From: Kribbella sp. CA-293567
GTDB taxonomy: Bacteria > Actinomycetota > Actinomycetes > Propionibacteriales > Kribbellaceae
Assembly (NCBI RefSeq): GCF_027627575.1
Contig: NZ_CP114065.1
Span: forward strand, 6,634,001-6,698,000
Direction of reading: 5' to 3'
DNA length: 64,000 nt
Part shown: piece by piece, positions 16,772 to 26,241 of the stretch
How the letters are laid out: each line of letters starts with the position of its first letter
How positions within the stretch are numbered: position 1 is the stretch's first letter
Position numbers and translations under genes: made by a program
The notes under the pieces: generated by a model
Databases searched by the model: none
Seen by the model: only the letters and a program-made list of their open reading frames with translations
Told to the model about the DNA's origin: nothing

Positions 16772-17384
16772 GACCGCTCCGCAAAGTGTCGATCTGGTAG
16801 TCGCTGACCAGCCGGTCGAACAAGCGTCGGCCGGCAGCCGTGGCGAGCTCGACGGAGTGGTCCGGGTCGCGGGCCACCTCGCCGCGGGAGTTGCCGACAC
16901 CGCGAACGACGCCCGCGAACTGCCAGTGCAGGTAGCGCGACAGCTCCTGGAACTGCGCGACCACGCCGCTGATGGCTCCCGGATAGGTCTCCTCCGAACT
17001 GATGACCACCAGCAGCCGCTTTCCGACCAAGGATTTGAGCACGATCTCGGGCTTCGGGGCCGAATTGCTGGTGTGACAAAACAGCCGATCGATGAAGATC
17101 TTCAGCTGCCCGGAGACGCCGTACCAGTACAGCGGCGTCGCCAGCACCACGGCATCCGCGTCGAGTAGGCGTCCAAGCACTGCCTCGTAATCGTCTTCGA
17201 TGGCGCAGGCTCCGTCGGCCCGACGACAGACCCGGCAGTCCCGCAACGGCTCGCCGACCCGACCAGGAAGGTCGATCAGCTCCACCTCGTGCCCGGCCTC
17301 CAGGACACCCTCGAGAACAGCTCTAGTCAGCAGTCGCGAGTTGCCCGCCGACCGTGGGCTGGAGCTCAGGGCAACAACTTTCAT
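16758..17384 (-). CDS. NADPH-dependent FMN reductase / flavodoxin-like oxidoreductase
   Basis: The 208-residue protein has the flavodoxin-like FMN-binding start MKVVALSSSPRSAGNSRLLT, a CRVCRRADGACAIEDDY segment with three cysteines (about 50-62) and ATPLYWYGVSGQLKIFIDR, typical of NAD(P)H-dependent FMN reductases such as the IsaA/WrbA-like group. It would reduce quinones or other substrates through FMN. ATG 17384 precedes the FMN-binding strand directly. It lies between the imine-reductase-like gene and a LysR regulator, all on the minus strand. Confidence 0.85.
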   Translation of the reverse strand: MKVVALSSSPRSAGNSRLLTRAVLEGVLEAGHEVELIDLPGRVGEPLRDCRVCRRADGACAIEDDYEAVLGRLLDADAVVLATPLYWYGVSGQLKIFIDRLFCHTSNSAPKPEIVLKSLVGKRLLVVISSEETYPGAISGVVAQFQELSRYLHWQFAGVVRGVGNSRGEVARDPDHSVELATAAGRRLFDRLVSDYQIDTLRSGRVWG

Positions 17385-17882
17385 GGGCAGACGTCCGTTC
17401 GCTTCTCGATCACCCGGATCTCCAGGGTGATGAGCGACGGGGGCGAGAAACAAGGGTCGTTCTCGCAACGGCTTCGTTCAGTGCGGCTTCGGGGTCACGG
17501 CCGAGCTCCGAAGTACACGATCTTCTCCGACCGGATCCGGAAAGACGTGAAAGTTGTCGAGACGGCGGAGTCGCGCAGACAACAATGTTGCGCACCTGAG
17601 CGCCGTTCGTGGGCTCAATCGGCATCTCCAAGGTTCGATCGCGCGTGACCTCGACCTCGTAGACTCGAAGAAGCCGCGCTCACGACCACACCGCCGTCGG
17701 CTTCGACACTCTTCGACCGCATCAACGGTGAACGACAACAGCAAGACTCCGACGATGCGCCCTTCCCGTTCGTGAAGGAATGCTGAATCGCCGAGTGTAA
17801 AAATTCTTCACGGTGCCCGGAGCTGATCGGCCCGGGCTCGCTTCAGACTGATGTCGCCATCGGAGCACGGCGAAGGTGGCCT

Positions 17883-17970
17883 GTGGAGTTCCTGGTACTC
17901 GGGCCTATCGAGGTGATCGACGACGAAGGCCGATCGCGCCCGTCAATTGCGTGTGATTCTCGCGGTGGGT
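17883..17970 (+). pseudogene. 5' fragment of a BTAD/SARP regulator
   Basis: The frame VEFLVLGPIEVIDDEGRSR, shifted after about 19 codons to RQLRVILAV, matches the N-terminus of the BTAD regulator starting at 35744 (VEFRVLGPIEVFDDLGDRV...RTVLAVL). Nothing further of the gene is present; the sequence then runs into the 3' end of the LysR gene. The rest of 17385-18030 holds no other gene I can support. Confidence 0.65.
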
Positions 17971-18030
17971 CCGTTCCCAGCCTACGGATCTTGTGCAGGG
18001 CTGAGCCGATCTGGCGAATCTGATGGGTTA

Positions 18031-19008
18031 CTACGCCTCGCCGACCTGAGCTGCCGCGGCACTCCGCAGCGAGCTCGCGGATCGGACCAGACTTTCGAGC
18101 AGCTCGACCAGGTACGGATCGTTCTGCGCACCCTGTCGAATCGCCGCGAACACGTAGCGCTCCGGCACTGGGCCACGGAGCGGCCGGATCACCAAGCCGG
18201 CTGGCAGCGTGACCTGGGCCAGCCGGGGTATCAGAGTGATCGCCTGACCGGCGGCGACGAACGCTGCCGTCGACAGCCAGTCCTCGAGCCGGTGGACGAT
18301 CTGTGGCGTGAAACCGGCCGCGTTGCACGCCGTCTGCAGAAGAACGTCGCAGGAGCCCCCAGGAGTTCCGGAGATCCATTCCTCGCCGCAAAGATCTCGG
18401 AGGGCGACGGTGGCTTCGTCCGCAGCAGGATGATCCCGAGGCAGCGCGACATCCAAGACATCGACACCAAGCTCGACTCGGTGGTAACGCGAGTCATCCG
18501 GCTCCGGGGAACCCCGAAAGCTCAACGACAGCGCGACATCCACGGTGCCGTCGTCCAGCCGGTCGAACAGCTCCGGTGATTCCACCTGATGAAGCCTGAG
18601 ATCAGCCAGCGGAGCCTGGACCCGCATCAGCTGCACGACTCCGGGCAAAAGACCGGTCAGAATGCTCGAGAACCCACCGACGTCGATGCGGCACCTACCG
18701 GCCGGACTCCAATTCTGCAGGTCGACGCGCGCCTCTTCAAGCCGAGCGAAAACAGCGTCGGCATGGTCGAGCAGCGCTTTCCCCTCTGGCGTCAGAACCA
18801 GTTTGCGCCCCACCTTCACAGTGACCGGAAAGCCCAACTCACGTGACAATCCGGAGAGCTGCTGGGACACGGCCGAAGTCGTGAGGTGCATGGCCAGCGC
18901 CGTGTCGGTGACCGATCCCCGCTCGCGGAACTCCCGCAGCACCCGGAGCCTTCGCAGGTCGTCCAGGAATGTGGGCCGGAGCTTATTCCGGGGCGCAAGT
19001 CCGCTCAT
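18031..19008 (-). CDS. LysR-family transcriptional regulator
   Basis: The 325-residue protein has an N-terminal winged helix (about 12-70; FLDDLRRLRVLREFRERGSV, ALAMHLTTSAVSQQLSGLSR) and an effector-binding domain with RIDVGGFSSILTGLLPGVV and LSFRGSPEPDDSRYHRVEL. LysR regulators usually control neighbouring genes in response to a small co-inducer. The nearest intact genes are the flavodoxin-like and imine-reductase-like genes downstream and a decayed MFS transporter upstream on the same strand; the loss of the transporter may have left it without its target. ATG 19008 is used because it begins the conserved FLDDLRRLR lead; ATG 19023 is also possible. Confidence 0.9.
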   Translation of the reverse strand: MSGLAPRNKLRPTFLDDLRRLRVLREFRERGSVTDTALAMHLTTSAVSQQLSGLSRELGFPVTVKVGRKLVLTPEGKALLDHADAVFARLEEARVDLQNWSPAGRCRIDVGGFSSILTGLLPGVVQLMRVQAPLADLRLHQVESPELFDRLDDGTVDVALSLSFRGSPEPDDSRYHRVELGVDVLDVALPRDHPAADEATVALRDLCGEEWISGTPGGSCDVLLQTACNAAGFTPQIVHRLEDWLSTAAFVAAGQAITLIPRLAQVTLPAGLVIRPLRGPVPERYVFAAIRQGAQNDPYLVELLESLVRSASSLRSAAAAQVGEA

Positions 19009-19124
19009 AGTCTCATGATGCACCGCCGGAGATACTCACGCGATAGCCAATCTCGATGAACTGGACGCTTCCCGCGCCCGCATCTCAGCTGATTCCTGGA
19101 GTCCCGTAACGTCTGGATGTCCGT

Positions 19125-20200
19125 TCAGCTGTACTTCGCGCGTGGCCACGGATCGTCCAGTGAGCCACCTACGCAGCTGCCGATCCAAGACGCATGAGAA
19201 TCGCCGTGACCGGGGCCAGATAGTAGACGCTGACCAGTTGCAGCCCGGCGGCTACGACCGGGCTCGCCGCCGCGACCGACAGACTGATCGCCGAGCGCGA
19301 GCGCAATCGCCAACGGAGCGGTCTCGGACCCGGCGAACGCCACTTTGTGCTGCTGCGCAACAAGGAACGCCCACCCGTCACTCCCCAGACAACGATCGAG
19401 ACGACCGCCCAGCCCACGCACTGGTTGTTCAAGGCATCAAAAAGAGCTCGAGCGCACGAACAACGATGACTGCATCGATCTCACCCGCCGCTTGCCGAGC
19501 CGATCAGTCAGCGAACCCGCGACGACATCGCCCTCGAGCTGCGACGCCGTACAGCGACAGCAACATAGCCGGGCTGCCACCGTCGCCATCAGTGACGCGG
19601 TCGTAGGTCGACCCGAGGTAGATATAGACAGCGTTCACGCCGGAGAACACCAGCAGTGACGTGGCGAGCGTCCACAACGCTGCGCTCACGAAGGGGCGCC
19701 AGCCGACTGCGGATGCTGATTGGCGGAGGCGCCGGCACGGATGGCAGGACCAGCGCGACGCCGATCAGGCCGAACCCTGTCAGGGTTGCGGCGAACATGT
19801 GGTCGCCCTCCAGCCGGCGATAGACACCGGTGGAGGTACCGACCGGTGCGCCTACGGCGGCAGTCGGCGTCACCAGTGCCGTACCCACGCTGGTGGCCGC
19901 GCGAGGGGCGAGGACGCGCAGGACGTCGGAGGGATCGCCGTCAGAACGTCTCCCAGGATGTTGAGGCTGAACCGGTGGGGAGCACCAGGCACCGGGGAAG
20001 CCGGCCTGTCAGCGCAGCGCCTACGGGCGCGAAGACGCCGATGGCCTCAGCGAAGACAGTCACCAGAAAACTCGCTCGCTCCTCACTGACGTTCAGGTCC
20101 TTCGCGAGACGCGCAGGATCCCCCTAACGACGAAGGTGTCCGTGCCGCCCGCAAAGGCGCCAAGGCAAGGACCATCAGTCGAAGGCGCGTGGGCGAACTC
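19125..20200 (-). pseudogene. Decayed MFS (DHA1-type) transporter
   Basis: Minus-strand pieces in shifting frames read GAFAGGTDTFVVRGILR, KDLNVSEERASFLVTVFAEA, FAATLTGFGLIGVALVL, LVFSGVNAVYIYLGSTYDRV and KVAFAGSETAPLAIALALG, in the order of a 12-helix drug-efflux type transporter. Several frame changes and stops interrupt it. It probably once formed an exporter gene beside the LysR regulator. Confidence 0.7.
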
Positions 20201-20294
20201 CTAGGGTCGGTCCTCTCCACTCTGTCTGGCAAGCGTGCCGTCTACCAGCAACGATGTCTGGACGAATCCGTTCAGTTGTTCACTGTGAGAACCT

Positions 20295-21236
20295 CTACGG
20301 CTGCAGAATGAGCTTCCCAGTAGTGAAACGGGAGCGCAGGGCATCCAGTACCTGTGGCGCTTCGGCCAACGGATACACACCTCCGAAGCGGATCCGTACC
20401 TCGCTGCGCGCGACTCGGGAGAACAAGTCGTCGGCACGCGCAAGAAGTTCCGCCCGACTGCGAACGAAGTGCCGCAATGTCGGCCTGGTCACGATCAGCG
20501 ACCCAGCCGGGCCGAGCCGACCCAGGTCGAATGGCGGAACCGCGCCACTCGACTGCCCATACAACACCAGCGTTCCGCGTAGCGCGAGGCAACACAGTGA
20601 CTGCTCGAAAGTCGCAAGGCCGACACTGTCGTACACGGCCGCCGCCCGGAGTTTGGCGATCTCCACCAAGTCGGCATACGGCACTGACTCATCAGCTCCA
20701 GCCTCCAGCGACAGCATCGCCTTGGCGTCGGTCGACACGGTCGTGATGACCGTTGCCCCCATCGACTTCGCGAAACCGGTCAGGAGCATGCCCACGCCGC
20801 CGGCTCCCGCGTGCACCACTACCAGGTCTTTGGGCCTGATCCGGTACGCATCCGCGCTCAAGTACTGCGCGGTCAGCCCTTGCAGCAGGACAGCCGCGGC
20901 TTCGTCGAATGTCAGGTGTTCCGGGATGGGAATCAGCCGATCTGCGGGAGCGACCACCTCGTCGGCGTACGACCCAAGCACCCCTTGCCAGCAGACCCGA
21001 TCTCCGACCGCCACGCCGATCGCATGCGCGCCGGTCTCCACAACCACTCCGCTCCCCTCGCCACCTGGAATCCACGGGTACTCCTGCGGACCCACTCCCC
21101 CGGTCCATCCCTGCAGGTCGAGGTAGTTGATGCCAGCAGCAACGACCTTGACCCGGGCCTCTGCGGCCTTCAGCGGCCTGGATGCCATCTCGACGACGCG
21201 GGCTTCTCCGGGAGCGGTGACCTGGAATGCTTTCAT
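20295..21236 (-). CDS. Quinone oxidoreductase (zinc-free MDR family)
   Basis: The 313-residue protein is a medium-chain dehydrogenase/reductase: MKAFQVTAPGEARVVEM, an N-terminal GroES-like domain with GINYLDLQGWTGG and PGGEGSGVVVETG, and the coenzyme domain with VVVHAGAGGVGMLLTGFAK. Zinc ligands are absent, as in quinone oxidoreductases that reduce quinones or enones with NADPH. Its ATG overlaps the stop of the Gfo/Idh/MocA gene by four bases (ATGA), so the two are co-translated and may serve one catabolic or detoxifying step. Confidence 0.9.
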   Translation of the reverse strand: MKAFQVTAPGEARVVEMASRPLKAAEARVKVVAAGINYLDLQGWTGGVGPQEYPWIPGGEGSGVVVETGAHAIGVAVGDRVCWQGVLGSYADEVVAPADRLIPIPEHLTFDEAAAVLLQGLTAQYLSADAYRIRPKDLVVVHAGAGGVGMLLTGFAKSMGATVITTVSTDAKAMLSLEAGADESVPYADLVEIAKLRAAAVYDSVGLATFEQSLCCLALRGTLVLYGQSSGAVPPFDLGRLGPAGSLIVTRPTLRHFVRSRAELLARADDLFSRVARSEVRIRFGGVYPLAEAPQVLDALRSRFTTGKLILQP

Positions 21237-22186
21237 CTCGTCTCCTCGTGAAACGCCTCGACCGCCCGTTGAACTCGATACGCGATATCGAAGTCTGCTA
21301 AGTCGGCGCTGGGTGTCCCACGCATCGCCTGGGCGAATAGGGCCAACCTGGAGGCTTCCGATCCCTGCTCACCCGGCAGATCTACCAGTTCCCAGTCACC
21401 GCCGCTCGATGCGTGCAGTTCGCGCCAGTTCGTGAACCGGAAAGAGCGGCGGCTGCCGGTCAGAATCCACTCGTACTGTTCGGGTCGGGCGCCGACCACT
21501 CCAGCGAATCTGACTGGCGCCAGTCCGGCTGTCATCATCCCGGACGCGGTGGCCTCACTGCCCGAATCGCGATAGGCCACGCCGACATCGACCGGCTCGA
21601 GCCGCCCGACGAGCCGGTCTGTCAGGTAGGCGAAGTGCGAGAAGACCTCGCGGACGAATCCCCCCTGAGAACGCCCACCCACCCAGCCGGCCGCTGTCTG
21701 GAAGGTCCGCGGCCAGGCCGGGAACGCCAAATTGATGTCGACGGCGAGAATGTCACCGACCTCCCCATTCTCAAGTACTCCAGCCAAGTAGCGGGTCGCC
21801 GCTCGGTCGGACAGAGAGAAGTTCACCGCCGCTACCGTGGTCGCTCGCTGGGCGACCTCGCACATCACCTTCGCATCGGCGAGGCTGACGGCGAGCGGCT
21901 TCTCGCAGAACACCGCCTGCCCGGACTCGAGCGCGGGCACCACCAGTTCGGCATGAGTTGACGGCGGGGTGGCGATGTAGACAGCGTCGACCGACTTCAC
22001 ACCGATGACCGACGACGGGTCCGTACCGAACATGACTTCCGGGTGGAGCTGTGCCAACTGCTCGATCACCCGCACATCAGCATCGACTGCTGCGACCAAA
22101 GTGAAATCGGGATGGCGCTCGACCGAGCGAAACATCTCCCGGCCCATGACTCCGAGGCCGATGATTGCCAGACGCAATGGTTTCAT
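21233..22186 (-). CDS. Gfo/Idh/MocA-family oxidoreductase
   Basis: The 317-residue protein has the N-terminal Rossmann fold LRLAIIGLGVMGREMFRSVE and the conserved VFCEKPLAVSLADAK segment with the EKP motif (about 92-106). The C-terminal alpha/beta domain carries FVREVFSHFAYLTDRLVG. Family members oxidise or reduce sugars, inositols or related compounds with NAD(P). It is translationally coupled to the quinone oxidoreductase. The specific substrate cannot be read from the sequence. Confidence 0.9.
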   Translation of the reverse strand: MKPLRLAIIGLGVMGREMFRSVERHPDFTLVAAVDADVRVIEQLAQLHPEVMFGTDPSSVIGVKSVDAVYIATPPSTHAELVVPALESGQAVFCEKPLAVSLADAKVMCEVAQRATTVAAVNFSLSDRAATRYLAGVLENGEVGDILAVDINLAFPAWPRTFQTAAGWVGGRSQGGFVREVFSHFAYLTDRLVGRLEPVDVGVAYRDSGSEATASGMMTAGLAPVRFAGVVGARPEQYEWILTGSRRSFRFTNWRELHASSGGDWELVDLPGEQGSEASRLALFAQAMRGTPSADLADFDIAYRVQRAVEAFHEETR

Positions 22187-22199
22187 GATTTGGTCCGAT

Positions 22200-22463
22200 C
22201 AGGTAGCGACCGTCGCAGATCACGACGGGCGAAAACGGGGATGCGAGGAAACGGAGGATCGAAGGGGTGAGCGGAGCGTTCAGTCGGTCGGCCGCGATGT
22301 CATCGGCCTCGCGTTCGAATCTCCGCGCCCGCCAGGCCAGCACCAGCACCGCGGCCGTCAGGACACCGCCGCCGAGCGAATAGCTAATCAACGCAGGATG
22401 ATGCTCCGGCACGAGCCATCCGAGACGGCAGGTCAATGCGACCACGTCCAGGACCACTGCCAT
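22200..22463 (-). pseudogene. Possible remnant of a small membrane protein
   Basis: The minus strand encodes AMAVVLDVVALTCRLGWLVP, then YSLGGGVLTAAVLVLAWRAR followed by a charged stretch, a pattern of two membrane helices like DUF2231-type proteins. The frame then runs into the Gfo/Idh/MocA start without a proper end and no good start is seen. It may be a decayed gene; evidence is weak. Confidence 0.3.
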
Positions 22464-22938
22464 CGCTGCTCGGCCAACTGATCGCCGCGGACGGCCGATC
22501 GGTATACGGGCAAGCACATGGGCGATCAGGAACTGTTGCGTCTCAGGTGGGCCCGCGAGGGCCCTTCGGTCAACTGGCTTGCACTCCGCCGGCAACGAAG
22601 CCTGCTTCACGGCAGATCACCGGCTCCAGCTGATGCCGCATCGCCAGTCCACGAGTCGTCGATACAAGCTGCGCACGCCGGTCCGAGCTGCGCGCCGCCG
22701 GATCGCCGCAGCTGCCAACTTTCGATCCGTTTCCTCTCGATGGGGAGGCCGTCCATCAGCCCAGGCGCGGTTCCCGACAGACGGCCCCGACCGTCGCATG
22801 ACTGACGGCCATAGACACCGTCTCTGCTCAACCTTGCAACGATCTGTCAGCGACCTCTCGTCAGCCTTGCGATCCTTCAGTCTGAACAGGTCTCAGCGTT
22901 CACGAACAGTGAAGTGTTGGGCTTGGCAAATCTCGGCG

Positions 22939-23049
22939 ATGAGCGAAACTGACGTGTTAGCGTTGCGTCATGCGTCGTTCAGCTTAAGCATCGTGCACTC
23001 CCGGAGAGGCGCGGCGTCGACCAAAGTCCGCCGTTGCCGAGTGCACTGA
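22939..23049 (+). CDS. Possible leader ORF of the ribosomal-protection gene
   Basis: ATG 22939 opens a 36-codon frame (MSETDVLALRHASFSLSIVH...) ending 30 bases before the GTPase start. It has two TTA leucine codons, which are rare in high-GC actinomycetes. Its second half lies in a possible hairpin: GTGCACT at 22993-22999 pairs with AGTGCAC at 23040-23046, with an inner CGGCG/CGCCG stem. There is no strong ribosome binding site. Known tet ribosomal-protection genes have attenuating leaders, so the layout is suggestive only. Confidence 0.3.
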   Translation: MSETDVLALRHASFSLSIVHSRRGAASTKVRRCRVH

Positions 23050-23079
23050 TTCCCGATCAAGCCTGATCCGGAGTATTTG

Positions 23080-24996
23080 ATGCATCTCCCGTTCAACATC
23101 GGCATGCTCGCACACGTCGACGCTGGCAAGACCACACTGACCGAGCAGCTCCTTTTCCGGACCGGAACCATCCGCTCATTGGGCAGCGTCGACGCCGGCA
23201 CGACAGTCACCGACGGCATGGAGGTCGAACGCCGCCGTGGAATCACAATCCGCGCCGCGGTCGCGTCGTTCCTGCTGGAAGGCCGTCAGATCAATGTGCT
23301 GGACACCCCGGGGCATCCCGATTTCATTCCTGAAGTTGAGCGGTCTCTCCTCGTCCTGGACGCGGCTGTGCTGGTCGTCTCGGCCGTCGACGGGATTCAG
23401 CCTCAGACAGTGCTCCTGGGCCGGACGCTGCGCCGTCTCCGCGTTCCGACAGTGGTCTTCCTCAACAAGCAGGATCGCCCGGACGCGGATCCCGACGCGG
23501 CGATCAGGTCGCTGCGTGCGCGGATCGGCGAACCAGCGGTCGATCTGGACACCTGCGACGTGGACGAACTGCTCTCGATCGTGGCCGACCAGAACGAAGA
23601 CGTTCTACGGCGCTGGCTGGACGGAGTGTCGCTCTCTCCTGCGGAGCTCGAGTCTGCCGCCTGGACGGCGGCTCGCCGAGGTGACCTCTGGCCGGTCACC
23701 GGAGGATCAGCCCGCACAGGCTTTGGTGTAGAGACTCTGATGTCCGCGCTGCAACGCCTTGCCGATAGCAACCAGTTGACGTCCACCGAGCCCGCCGCAA
23801 CGGTATTCACCGTCGAGGCCGGCCCGGACGTGCCTCGAAGCAGTCTGCTCCGGATGTGGTCCGGGAGGCTTCGGGTTGGCGATCGTCTCAGCCTTGATGG
23901 ACGGGATCCGCAGCGGATCAAGTCTCTGGAGGTTGCAGTACCGGCCGGCTGGGCTGCGGCGAGACAAGTGCACGCCGGCGACATCGCCCGTGTCCGCGGC
24001 TGGCACGACGCGAGAATCGGCGACCGAGTTGGATCGATCGGGCTGCGGCATACCGCCACCGCTCGGCGCGCCTCTGTGCACGTGGCCGTTCGGCCGGTCG
24101 AGCTTCGGCAGCGTGCCGCTCTCGGAAGCGCACTGCGCCAACTGGCAGACATCGACCCGATGATCCAGCTGGCTACCGATACGGATACCGGTGAGCTGAC
24201 TGTCGAGCTCCTGGGGGAAGTTCACCAGGAGGTCCTGGCGGAGCTGCTGACCACGGTCTACGGAATCGTTGTTCAGTTCGGCGAAATCGGGATGAGCTGC
24301 AGTGAACAACTGATCGGCGTCGGTGAATCCTTCGACGTCATCGCGACCGGCGACAATCCCTACCTGGCGACGATCGGGCTGCGAGTCGAACCGGCCCCGC
24401 CGGGCAGTGGAATCAAGGTCGCACTCGACGTCGAACTCGGCTCGATGCCACGATCGTTCTTCACAGCGATCGAAGAGACTGTCCATCACGAACTCCGGTT
24501 CGGCCTCTCCGGCTGGCCGATCCATGATGCTCGTGTACTCGTCACCCGGACCGGCTATTGGGCTCGCCAAAGCCCGGCATACGGCAGCTTCGACAAGTCC
24601 ATCTCCAGCACGGCGAAAGACTTCCGATTGCTCACAGCGGTGGTCCTTGCGGCAGCTCTTCGGCAGGCCGCAACGCAGGTCTGCGCTCCAATCGATCGGT
24701 TTGAGATCGAAGCCCCACAGTCGACGTCGGCGCAGGTCAATGCTCTGTTGCGCGATCACCGCGCCATACCTGTCGGGTACGACGAGGACGGGGAATGGAT
24801 CACTGTCACCGGCAATATCCGAGCGGACCGGGTTCCCCAGGTTGGCAACGCCCTCGCCGCCGCTACCGGCGGCGAGGGCATTCTCACCACGGAGCCACAT
24901 CACCGCGAGCCGTACGACGGTCCAGCGCCGAGTCGGTCACGCCCGTGGCCGGACCCTACCGATCGGGAGCTCTTCTTCCGGCATCGACCTCGATGA
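23080..24996 (+). CDS. TetM/OtrA-type ribosomal protection GTPase
   Basis: The 638-residue protein is a translation factor of the EF-G/TetM group: G1 AHVDAGKTT at about 11-19, the RRGITIRAAV switch, G3 DTPGHPD near 73, G4 NKQDRP near 129, then domains II to V ending in a C-terminal LFFRHRPR. The length and lack of an extended EF-G domain IV insert fit tetracycline-resistance ribosomal protection proteins, which dislodge tetracycline from the 30S A site using GTP. Actinomycetes also carry relatives of unproven resistance function. ATG 23080 has GGAG seven bases upstream; a TTG just before it is less likely. The preceding leader region has a possible attenuator. Confidence 0.85.
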   Translation: MHLPFNIGMLAHVDAGKTTLTEQLLFRTGTIRSLGSVDAGTTVTDGMEVERRRGITIRAAVASFLLEGRQINVLDTPGHPDFIPEVERSLLVLDAAVLVVSAVDGIQPQTVLLGRTLRRLRVPTVVFLNKQDRPDADPDAAIRSLRARIGEPAVDLDTCDVDELLSIVADQNEDVLRRWLDGVSLSPAELESAAWTAARRGDLWPVTGGSARTGFGVETLMSALQRLADSNQLTSTEPAATVFTVEAGPDVPRSSLLRMWSGRLRVGDRLSLDGRDPQRIKSLEVAVPAGWAAARQVHAGDIARVRGWHDARIGDRVGSIGLRHTATARRASVHVAVRPVELRQRAALGSALRQLADIDPMIQLATDTDTGELTVELLGEVHQEVLAELLTTVYGIVVQFGEIGMSCSEQLIGVGESFDVIATGDNPYLATIGLRVEPAPPGSGIKVALDVELGSMPRSFFTAIEETVHHELRFGLSGWPIHDARVLVTRTGYWARQSPAYGSFDKSISSTAKDFRLLTAVVLAAALRQAATQVCAPIDRFEIEAPQSTSAQVNALLRDHRAIPVGYDEDGEWITVTGNIRADRVPQVGNALAAATGGEGILTTEPHHREPYDGPAPSRSRPWPDPTDRELFFRHRPR

Positions 24997-25104
24997 GGGT
25001 CTCAGCTGTTTCCAACGACGCCGTGGGTGCTGGTGCGGTTTCCATCCCAGTCACCCACGAGCGGGCTGTCGCCACGGTTCCCGTAGGCGGTTGACTCGGT
25101 GCGC

Positions 25105-26220
25105 TCAACTGCATCGATCCGGCTGACTCGGTATGAACCGCGGAACGTCGGAGTTCACGACAGCGGGCTCTTCGCGACCGTCGCCGACCATCGGGCACCA
25201 ATCCGAATCGCCGTAGTTGATGGCCTGAACCTTTCCATCGGGCAGCCGAAGATCGAAATTGGCGTCCGCGGTCCGATACACCCCGATGTCGTCGGATCCG
25301 TCACCGTTCCAATCGCCTGCGACCGGCCGATCTCCCGCTTCACCGAAGGCGATGTGGACCGTCGTACCGGATGCGGTCAAGCTGACGGTCAGCGTGCACT
25401 GGCGCTGGTCGGCGTCATAGACGCCCGATACCGTCGCCGATGCCGTCCCAGCCACCCACAACTATCGCCGCAGAAACAACGCCGAAGGCGAAGGGGGCAC
25501 AGTTGCCGCCGACGATGTGCGGCTGTTGAACAGGAACCACTGCCGCGCATAACTGCCGGCGGCGGCAGCTGGGCTGGAACCGCCGGCCCAGCGGGCGGCC
25601 CGAGCCCCGCTCACCAGGGTGGTGATCACGCGATTGCTCCCAAAGCTCCAACCGGAAAGGGCGTCCTGGGGTGGCGTCTCGTTGGCATGCATGGCAGCGA
25701 TCGGATTCACCAACCGTGTGCGGATGCCGGTCCAACCACAACAGCGGGGGCTTGACCGTATCCACGAACTGACGGACGTTCGTCTTCAGTTCCGCCCGGT
25801 CGGTGGTACCGAAATTCATGTAGGGCAAGTGCTCCGGCGTCACGGTCCGCGCGACCTGCAGTGCCTTCGCCATCTGCGTGCCGGCTCGGCGGTGGCCCGT
25901 CACCGAGACTGAACCCGCCGAACGAGGGGAAGACCCGACAGGGCGCGGCCGCCTGAACCGCAAGGATGCGAGCGTCCGCAAGGGTGATCGACAGCGACAC
26001 GGATCAATCGTCGGTGATCTCCAGTTGGTGGCTGAAGCGAGGCAGGGATGGCCGTGTCGGCCGCCGCGGCGGGATCGGTGCTCATGAGTCTTGCTACAAG
26101 ACCGCGGCAACCGCGCTGAGCAAACCGCCTCGCAAGACGACACGGCGGCGTGTTGCCCGAACCGCTGGGATGTCGGCTTGTGAACTCGTCTTATGACTTT
26201 CTTCTGCCAGCAGAGTCAGC
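25105..26220 (-). pseudogene. Decayed secreted C39-like peptidase with FG-GAP repeat
   Basis: From 5' to 3' on the minus strand, scattered frames give TGHRRAGTQMAKALQVARTV and then AELKTNVRQFVDTVKPPLLW, as in C39-like peptidase proteins. Next come SGWSFGSNRVITTLVSGARA and finally GDRPVAGDWNGDGSDDIGVYR with FDLRLPDG, an FG-GAP/VCBS-type repeat. Frames change at least three times and no intact start is present. It was probably an exported bacterial protease-like protein. Domain naming is from motif memory. Confidence 0.5.
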
Positions 26221-26241
26221 AAGGGCGCTGTCAACAATCTC

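Noticed and set aside
20254..21126. A 290-codon plus-strand frame
   Set aside because: It is antisense to the quinone oxidoreductase gene, whose motifs and codon use are clear.
23707..24903. A 398-codon minus-strand frame
   Set aside because: It mirrors the ribosomal-protection GTPase, which has all G motifs; the mirror has no domain signature.
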